DNA from: JBBRYB01 sp038238115
GTDB lineage: Bacteria; Actinomycetota; Actinomycetes; Propionibacteriales; Nocardioidaceae
Reading direction: 5' to 3'
NCBI GenBank assembly: GCA_038238115.1
Contig: JBBRYB010000056.1
Location: 1-17,595 of the forward strand
DNA: 17,595 bases
In this document: in pieces, positions 11,672 to 17,595 of the stretch
Layout of the letters: every line of letters begins with the position of its first letter
Position numbering within the stretch: the stretch's first letter is position 1
The notes under the pieces: model-generated
The model's input: only the letters and a program-made list of their open reading frames with translations
The model's database searches: none
Told to the model about the DNA's origin: nothing
Position numbers and translations under genes: made by a program

Positions 11672-14095
11672 TCAGCGACGACGGCTGCGCTTCTTCGCTC
11701 GCGGCGGAACACGGTGGGGCATGCGATGCGGCGGGACGAGCATCTTGATCTTCTCATCCAACTCAGGGTCAGGGTCGAGTCGGGCGCCCTCATAGAAGAC
11801 ACCCTCCAACTGTCGAGCTTCCTCGGAGTACTGCAGAGCGACGCCGCGGGTGATGCCGAGCTGATGCTTCTTCGCGTGCAAGTAGCTTCGAGCGTGCTCC
11901 TCGGCAGTTTCGAACGATCTAGTTCGAGGTCGCGTGATCCATACCAGGAGCCAGGCGTCCTCCTTTGTCGAACCGATCGGGACTGTCATGCTGCGCTCAC
12001 GACCGAGCGGGTCTGGGTTGTTCAGAAGTTCTGCCGGATGGCGGGCCATGTCCGCCTGTGCCTTCGTGGCGCCGCTTAGGAGGGTCGCACCGATGGAGAG
12101 CCAGCCGAAGTCTCGTCTACTGGCGAGCTCTGCGGCGAACTCCTTCATCGGGGAGTGCTGCAACGTCGGCTTGGGCGCCGGGGCTAGATCGGGGGTCACG
12201 CTGCTCCAATGCCATTGGTCGAGCGGGTCTGTTTGAGTCGTGATGAGCTGGCGACCCAACTTGTCCCGCCGTCGGCGGCCCGCTGTGTCGGGCTTCATGA
12301 ATGGCAATTCGGCTTGCACCTTGACCGGATCAGGCGGCACGTAGAGCCCCACGTTGAAGAAGTACAAGAAGAGGTCCAACTCGTCGGGGGCCATGTAGAA
12401 CTGCGCCGACTCGGCGTCCCGTCGCCTCCGGAGATACAGCAGAAACTCGGCGGGCGTTTCAACCAACTCTCCGATGAGCTGAAGGTCGTGGAGGGAGACG
12501 GTCCACGGGATGTCGTCCTCGCCTAGGATCCCGGCGTCGATCAGGTCGCCCGTGGCGGTGGCGACACCAGAAAGATCATCCAGACTCACTGCCACGAGAT
12601 GGATCTCCCTGACTTGGCCGAGGTCCAGCCATCCGTCGCCGTCAAGGCGCAGTCCGCCGTCCTCTCGGATCCGGTCGGCGGTCCTACGCGCCTGCGTGGA
12701 GGCGTTACCGATCATTCCGACCAAGTCTCGGCGCAACTTGCGGGTGTCGCCGGCACGTGCCTGTGGATTTGTGGCGATGGCCTTGGATTCGACGATGACA
12801 GCAACGTCGTCGAGCACGAGGAGCAGATCGCCTTCGACTCGTTTCGAGTACCGACATGGTTCTCCCGCTGGCTCCGTCTCGTTGGCGGCCACGTAGTAGT
12901 GGTAGCCGGCGTGCACGTCGGCGCCCGGCATAAGAGTCTCGAAGACCGCTCGAACGCGGTCTTCGAGCAGCTTCCCGCGGTGGGCCTGGTAGGTCTCCCA
13001 TGCGCCGGTAGCCCGAAGCAGTTGTTCGGAGTTCTCACGCACTGCCGGGATGTTCATTGCATCGTGTAGCAACATGGCCGAGCCGTCACCGCCCACGAGC
13101 AGCGGGTTGGTGCGCCACGGATTGTCGCCGCTGGCGAACGCTAGAACGTTGTCAACAATCGATCCCCCCGAAGGTCTGAATCGGAACGCATCGATCACTG
13201 CCTTCACGGCGTCGAGAGCGACACCGGAGTGCTCAGATACCGCCTCGGGGGAGATCGCCACCTCGGAGCGCTTGGCGTTCCATGCGCTCGCCCACGACTC
13301 TTGGAACTCGACAACCCGCGGGTCGTCTGGCGCGACATCGTCAGGCGCCTCGCCGCTGGCCATGAGGCCGTCGAGGATAGTGAACGTCCTTTCGAGCCGT
13401 CGATTCCATGCCTCGGTCTGGGCGGAATGGACGGCATTGAGCACTCTCAGTGCCTCCAATGCAGTGAATCCAACTGCCTGCCTCATCGCTCCTTCGACGG
13501 CAGGCACGCCGAAGAGGTCGCGCAACGTTGCTGCCACCATGTCTGGATACGAACTGTGGCGCATCCACACCTCGCGAAACGTCGTTGAGAGCTGGATTTT
13601 CGTTATCTGCTCGGGGTTGCCGGTGAAGTGCGCCCTCGCCATCACCTCGATCTGGGCGACTGTGAGGAGATGACCAACCTTCTCCTGCCAGTCCTCGACA
13701 AGGGACGTCGGATCGTCAGCATCGGCAACCGGAGATGGTCCTCCGTCGGACAGCGCTACGAGCATGAGCGCCTCGACAAGAGCCGGCCCCTTCTCAGTGC
13801 CGGGTCGTGTTTCGCCTCCGAACGACCAGGGGAGCATGGCGGCCCGGAGCAACTCACAGAGTTCGAACTCGTCGTACTTCTGGAGTGAGGAAGCCAACTC
13901 GCTAGAGAGGCCCTCAAGGGCGGCGCGCGCATGCGCCCCAGGTGCGTCGGTGGCAAGGAGGCCGTCAAGCCACTGCTCGGTCCGGCCGATGCTGGACAAC
14001 ACCTCGATGGCGTGACGATCCAGCGACTGGGGCTGACGGGCACTTGCCTTCTGGCGGTTGATGCGCGCCGCACGCCTCTTCGACTTCGATCCCAC
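11672..14095 (-). CDS. Uncharacterised 807-residue protein with a PD-(D/E)XK nuclease signature
   Basis: I do not recognise a named family. The N terminus (MGSKSKRRAARINRQKASAR) and C terminus (PPRAKKRSRRR) are strongly basic. Residues 30-370 are mainly helical with no known motif. A nuclease-like core follows: E378 in KLLEDRVRAVFE, D423 in VEGDLLLVLDD, and E436-S-K438 in VAVIVESKAIA, the order and spacing of PD-(D/E)XK enzymes. About 370 residues of unknown fold follow. The start is GTG at 14095 because the frame gives no good ATG nearby; no clear Shine-Dalgarno is present and a small inverted repeat lies at 14099-14116. It is 42 bp downstream of the HsdR-like gene in the same direction, so a defence role is plausible. 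The nuclease motif is seen; the role is inferred. Confidence 0.75.
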   Translation of the reverse strand: MGSKSKRRAARINRQKASARQPQSLDRHAIEVLSSIGRTEQWLDGLLATDAPGAHARAALEGLSSELASSLQKYDEFELCELLRAAMLPWSFGGETRPGTEKGPALVEALMLVALSDGGPSPVADADDPTSLVEDWQEKVGHLLTVAQIEVMARAHFTGNPEQITKIQLSTTFREVWMRHSSYPDMVAATLRDLFGVPAVEGAMRQAVGFTALEALRVLNAVHSAQTEAWNRRLERTFTILDGLMASGEAPDDVAPDDPRVVEFQESWASAWNAKRSEVAISPEAVSEHSGVALDAVKAVIDAFRFRPSGGSIVDNVLAFASGDNPWRTNPLLVGGDGSAMLLHDAMNIPAVRENSEQLLRATGAWETYQAHRGKLLEDRVRAVFETLMPGADVHAGYHYYVAANETEPAGEPCRYSKRVEGDLLLVLDDVAVIVESKAIATNPQARAGDTRKLRRDLVGMIGNASTQARRTADRIREDGGLRLDGDGWLDLGQVREIHLVAVSLDDLSGVATATGDLIDAGILGEDDIPWTVSLHDLQLIGELVETPAEFLLYLRRRRDAESAQFYMAPDELDLFLYFFNVGLYVPPDPVKVQAELPFMKPDTAGRRRRDKLGRQLITTQTDPLDQWHWSSVTPDLAPAPKPTLQHSPMKEFAAELASRRDFGWLSIGATLLSGATKAQADMARHPAELLNNPDPLGRERSMTVPIGSTKEDAWLLVWITRPRTRSFETAEEHARSYLHAKKHQLGITRGVALQYSEEARQLEGVFYEGARLDPDPELDEKIKMLVPPHRMPHRVPPRAKKRSRRR

Positions 14096-14098
14096 CAG

Positions 14099-14116
14099 CC
14101 AATCGAAGCAGATTGG
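14099..14116 (-). promoter_or_regulatory. Inverted repeat in front of the 807-residue protein gene
   Basis: CCAATC and GATTGG form a perfect 6-bp stem with a 6-base loop, 3 nt upstream of the GTG. It may modulate translation from an hsdR read-through message or be an operator; neither can be decided. Confidence 0.4.
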
Positions 14117-14137
14117 ACCGACAGAGCTGACGCGCTG

Positions 14138-17100
14138 TCACGCCACTGCCTCGGGAACCGCGGTCTGTCTGATGTGCTGGAGCGTGTCGACGATGACCTC
14201 GACGTCGGCATCGGGGAAGAAGTAGTCGGGGCCGGTGGGGGCGTGGTCGGTGTACGGCGACTCGAAGAGGCGGGCCGGCTCCATGACGCCGTTCTTGGTG
14301 AGCTCTTCGACGATGAGGTTGACGAAGCGGACCTGGTCGGCGGAGAACCTGGTGCCGTCGAGGTAGTTCTCGAAGGCCTCAGTGGCGGCGGCGCGGTCGA
14401 GGCCGACGAGGTTGCGGACGAAGATGCCGAGGCCGCCACGCTGCTCGGTGGCCCAGGCGATGTCGACCTGCTGGCCGCCGGAGGCGACGAGCATCTGCTC
14501 CAGCTCGGTGAGGTCGTCGGACGTGAGCTGCTTGTTGCGACGTAGGCGCTGGAGAGCGAGGTTTTCGAGGTGCTCGCGGAGATACACCTCCGCCTTGGCG
14601 CGAAAGCGCTCGAAGTTCGTGCCGGGCGTGGCTCCGGGCAGCACGACCCTGACGCCTTCGCCGATGGTGTCTTCGAAGTCGGTGTAGATCGGATTGCGCA
14701 GAGTCTTCTCGATGAACCGGACGAGCCCCCGAATGCGCAGTCGAGCGAGTTCGAGCATGGGGAGGGTGACGTCGATCCACCACTCGTCGCCCGCGACCGC
14801 CTCCAGCAGGACAGCTTGCTCGGCGACGCTGGGGATGGTCGTCTTCCCGAGCAGCGCGGCGGCGATCCGCTGGGCCGTCTCGCGCAATCGCTCGGCCAGG
14901 ACGGCGTCCCCGTCGAGCTGGGCGAGCTGGCGACGCAGGATGAGCAGGTCGAAGCGCTTGGCGTCCTCGTCGTCGTCACGAACCGAGGACGGCAGTCCGG
15001 CGAGCCCGAGCAACGCTTCGGAGTCCTCCGGCCTCAGTGCCTGCCAGGCGTCGGCGGCGGCGTACTTCTCGACGGCCCTCCGGTGTGGTCGCACGACGAA
15101 GTTGTCGAGGTTCATGCCGGCGACAATCTCGTGGAGCGTCGCAGCGGTCGACGTCCGCAGGTCGGGCTCGTCCTCAGTGAGCGCCGTCACCAAGCCGAGC
15201 CGGGCCTCGAACAGACGTTGGGAGAGCGACTTCTGGATCTGTCCCTGCGAACCGGGGAGGTCCTCGCTGAAGTACTCGAGGTTGCCGCAGAAGTCGAAGA
15301 CGAGGAAGTCCTCCTTGTTCTCGCCGGGAGCGAACAGGTCAGGACACAACCGGGTGCCGCGGCCGATCATCTGCCAGAACTTCGACTTCGACCGCACCAT
15401 TTTGAAGAACACCAGGTTCACGACCTCGGGGACGTCGATGCCGGTGTCGAGCATGTCGACGCTGATCGCGATGTGCGGCGCCTTGTCCTTGATCGAGAAG
15501 TCGTCGATCAGGGACTGCGCGTACGGCGTGCCGTGAGTGATGACACGGGCGAAGTGCCCAGCGAACTCGGGGTAGGCGAGGTTGAACCGCTTCTCGATGA
15601 ACTCTGCGTGCTTCTGGCTCTTGGCGAAGACGATCGTCTTGCCCAGCCGGTCACCGCTGGCGACCTTGTACCCCTGCACCATGAGGGTTTCGAGGACCTT
15701 GTCGACGGTGTCCTCATTGAACAGGAACCGGTTGAGCTCTTCGGCCCCGACCTCGTCGGGCGGACCGTCATCGCCCCAGTCGAGAGCGTCCCACTGGTCC
15801 TTCTCCTCTTCTGTGAGGTCGTCGTACTTGATGCCCGAGCGCAGGAACTGGGTGCCGACGCTGATGCCCTTCGGAGGCACGAGATAGCCCGCTTCGACGG
15901 CTTCGTCGAGGGAGTAGTTGTCAGTGGGAACCCCGTCTTCGAGGTGGAACAGCCGGTAGGTGTTGTGGTCGACCTCGTCCTTGGGTGTCGCGGTCAGTCC
16001 GACGAGCAGGGAGTCGAAGTAGTCGAAGATCGCGCCGTACTTGGCGTAGACGGAGCGGTGGGCTTCGTCGATGACGATGAGGTCGAAGTAGGCCGGGCCG
16101 AACCGACGTAGGCCGCCGTCGACCTCGTTGATGAGGCTCATCATCGTCGGGTACGTCGAGACGTAGACGCGTCCCTCGACGGCCTTCTCGGTGACGAGGT
16201 TGACCGTCGTCGAGCCAGGCAGGTGCTCTTTGAACGCGTTCGCGGCCTGGTTGACCAGGGCAGTGCGGTCGGCGAGGAAGAGCACACGCTTGACCCAGTT
16301 CGCCTTCTGCAACAGGTCGACGAGCGCGATGGTGGTGCGGGTCTTGCCTGAGCCAGTGGCCATGACCAGGAGGGCTTCGCGCTGCTTGCGGTCGAACGCA
16401 TCGCCCACGGCCTTGATCGCCCGCACTTGGTACGGCCGCCCAGCGATATCGGTGTTGGCCTGTGCGCTCGACAGCGGGAGCTTGGTCTGGCGGCGCTGAA
16501 TCAGCAGCTCCAGCTCGTCGCGGGTGTAGAAGCCCTGGGTCTCACGCGGCGGGTAGCCACCGGCGTCGTCCCAGATCCGGTGCTCGTAGCCGCTGGTGTA
16601 GAAGATCACCGGTCGGCGGCCGAACTGCTTCTCCAGACAGTCGGCGTAGAGCCTGGCCTGCTGCTGGCCGACCTCGGGTGACTTCGAGGTGCGCTTGGCC
16701 TCCACGACCGCCAGCGGCAGGCCGTCGGCACCCCACAGCACGTAGTCGACGTACCCCTTGCCCTCGGCGTTGGGCATGCCCGTGACCTCGTACTCGCGGT
16801 CGCGCTCCTCGGTTAGCTCCCAGCCGGCCTCGTGCAGCAGGACGTCGATGAACAGGTCGCGAGCGGCTGCCTCGTCGTAGTCGCGGGTGTCCGGCGCCGC
16901 TGCTGCCTGGGCGGCCGCGATCTGCTGCTTCAGGTCGGCGATCTCGGCCTCGTGCGCGGCGAGACGCTCGTCCTTCTCGGCGAGCTCGCGGGCATGGGCC
17001 TCGTCCTGCTCCTTGAACTTCGCCGCGAGCCCGGCAACCTGCTCGCGTGACAGCGGTGCTGCCTTGGCCGCGAGCGCGGGGTCGAATTGCGCCTGCATCG

Positions 17101-17488
17101 GCACCACATTGGGCTGAGGGGAGTGGTGGTACGACGTCCACACGACGACGTGGAACAACTCCCGCAGCACCGCCAGCGACACCTCGGGTCGGATCTGACG
17201 GTTCTCGTGCACCGCGGTGTTGGCGATCCGGCGGATCGCAGTCAGCTTCTGCGTGATGCCTTGCGGCACCTGCGCCTTGAACGCGGCGTCGTTAATCTTC
17301 GCGGCGAGGTCGTCGCGGTAGGGAATCGGCAGCGAGAGGACGGTGTAGAGGTAGCCGACGAGCTCCTCGACCACGCGACGGCTGTAGAAGCACGCCGATC
17401 GCGGGTCCGACGACAGGTACGACTCGGCCCGGGCGCAGTCGTCATGCAGTGACTGCAGCGTCTGGCGGACGAAGTCGAAATTTCCCAT
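14138..17488 (-). CDS. hsdR: Type I restriction endonuclease R-like subunit (HsdR, EcoEI-like), DEAD/DEAH helicase
   Basis: This 1,116-residue protein translocates and cleaves unmodified DNA in a type I restriction complex with HsdM and HsdS. Domains in order: a DUF4145-like N terminus (residues 1-120), a charged coiled coil (about 157-195), and a PD-(D/E)XK nuclease with D248 in GKGYVDYVLWG and E263-A-K265. Then come the superfamily 2 motor with ATGSGKT (377-383), VIDEAHRS with DEAH at 474-477, TATP (499-502) and QMIGRGTRL (motif VI), and a long helical EcoEI-type C-terminal region. Length and motifs are complete. The ATG at 17488 lies 9 nt after the stop of the upstream gene without a clear Shine-Dalgarno, so translation is probably coupled. 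HsdM and HsdS are not in the window and may lie further upstream. Without them the restriction role is likely but not proven. Confidence 0.9.
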   Translation of the reverse strand: MGNFDFVRQTLQSLHDDCARAESYLSSDPRSACFYSRRVVEELVGYLYTVLSLPIPYRDDLAAKINDAAFKAQVPQGITQKLTAIRRIANTAVHENRQIRPEVSLAVLRELFHVVVWTSYHHSPQPNVVPMQAQFDPALAAKAAPLSREQVAGLAAKFKEQDEAHARELAEKDERLAAHEAEIADLKQQIAAAQAAAAPDTRDYDEAAARDLFIDVLLHEAGWELTEERDREYEVTGMPNAEGKGYVDYVLWGADGLPLAVVEAKRTSKSPEVGQQQARLYADCLEKQFGRRPVIFYTSGYEHRIWDDAGGYPPRETQGFYTRDELELLIQRRQTKLPLSSAQANTDIAGRPYQVRAIKAVGDAFDRKQREALLVMATGSGKTRTTIALVDLLQKANWVKRVLFLADRTALVNQAANAFKEHLPGSTTVNLVTEKAVEGRVYVSTYPTMMSLINEVDGGLRRFGPAYFDLIVIDEAHRSVYAKYGAIFDYFDSLLVGLTATPKDEVDHNTYRLFHLEDGVPTDNYSLDEAVEAGYLVPPKGISVGTQFLRSGIKYDDLTEEEKDQWDALDWGDDGPPDEVGAEELNRFLFNEDTVDKVLETLMVQGYKVASGDRLGKTIVFAKSQKHAEFIEKRFNLAYPEFAGHFARVITHGTPYAQSLIDDFSIKDKAPHIAISVDMLDTGIDVPEVVNLVFFKMVRSKSKFWQMIGRGTRLCPDLFAPGENKEDFLVFDFCGNLEYFSEDLPGSQGQIQKSLSQRLFEARLGLVTALTEDEPDLRTSTAATLHEIVAGMNLDNFVVRPHRRAVEKYAAADAWQALRPEDSEALLGLAGLPSSVRDDDEDAKRFDLLILRRQLAQLDGDAVLAERLRETAQRIAAALLGKTTIPSVAEQAVLLEAVAGDEWWIDVTLPMLELARLRIRGLVRFIEKTLRNPIYTDFEDTIGEGVRVVLPGATPGTNFERFRAKAEVYLREHLENLALQRLRRNKQLTSDDLTELEQMLVASGGQQVDIAWATEQRGGLGIFVRNLVGLDRAAATEAFENYLDGTRFSADQVRFVNLIVEELTKNGVMEPARLFESPYTDHAPTGPDYFFPDADVEVIVDTLQHIRQTAVPEAVA

Positions 17489-17497
17489 CGCGGTCAG

Positions 17498-17595
17498 TCA
17501 CTCGCCGTCTTTGTCGAGCCCGAAGTGGTCGGCGAGACGCTCCAGCGTGAACTCCTGGCGGAGCTTGCACGAGGTGTTGGGGTTGTAGAACAGGC
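17498..17595 (-). CDS. C-terminal end of an unidentified gene upstream of hsdR (partial)
   Basis: The minus strand enters from the right edge in a frame reading LFYNPNTSCKLRQEF and then TLERLADHFGLDKDGE before TGA at 17498. Composition is protein-like and the stop is 9 nt from the HsdR start, which marks an operon. Type I systems often place hsdM or hsdS here, but this short tail is not diagnostic of either, so no function is given. Confidence 0.65.
   Translation of the reverse strand, partial: LFYNPNTSCKLRQEFTLERLADHFGLDKDGE

Noticed and set aside
13756..14979. Minus-strand frame of 407 codons across the hsdR/807-residue gene junction
   Set aside because: Ser/Arg/Pro-rich shadow overlapping two well-supported genes in other frames.
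14570..16111. Long plus-strand open frame of 513 codons
   Set aside because: It is antisense to hsdR, low in aromatic residues and highly repetitive in Glu/Val/Asp; no domain recognised.

Overview
The window is high-GC DNA from an actinobacterium. The reasons are the GC-rich wobble positions, GTG starts, transcripts that look leaderless, and MobF relaxase, AbiE and WxL-interacting-like proteins of actinobacterial type. The genus cannot be fixed from the sequence. No rRNA, tRNA or CRISPR array was found. The region reads as accessory DNA built from successive insertions.

Layout. 2-571: the C-terminal end of a membrane-anchored surface protein, running in from the left edge. 572-3955: a patchwork with a HI1419/HI1420-type toxin-antitoxin pair (816-1425, minus), a decayed and frameshifted tyrosine integrase tail (about 1484-1686), a TacA/TacT-type DUF1778-GNAT toxin-antitoxin pair (1699-2510, minus), and a 1,081-bp insertion cassette (2663-3743). 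The cassette has 50-bp terminal inverted repeats and a 15-bp flanking repeat, and carries a dihydrofolate-reductase-family gene instead of an intact transposase. A hairpin-forming repeat occurs at 665-694 and again at 3878-3906, bracketing the patchwork.

3921-5384: an HTH gene followed by an overlapping AbiEii-like nucleotidyltransferase gene, preceded by a 36-bp dyad ending on the start codon. 5391-6037 (minus): an XRE-type regulator with a probable frameshift in its last quarter. 6138-6926: a conserved actinobacterial protein of unknown function with a sigma-like C-terminal HTH, preceded by an 11-bp-stem hairpin touching its Shine-Dalgarno. 7154-7924 (minus): an AbiEi-type antitoxin without an evident toxin partner, behind a perfect 8+8 palindrome. 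7981-11568 (minus): a complete MobF relaxase-helicase.

11672-17595 (minus): a restriction or defence block. It holds a type I HsdR-like translocase/nuclease (14138-17488), the last codons of an upstream gene (17498-17595), and directly downstream an uncharacterised 807-residue protein with a PD-(D/E)XK nuclease signature.

Taken together, the relaxase, toxin-antitoxin modules, restriction subunit and integrase relic suggest a decayed or mobilisable genomic island. No type IV secretion or coupling-protein gene lies in the window. The best candidates for something undescribed are the transposase-less cassette, the 807-residue nuclease beside HsdR, and the HTH/nucleotidyltransferase pair with its large palindrome.
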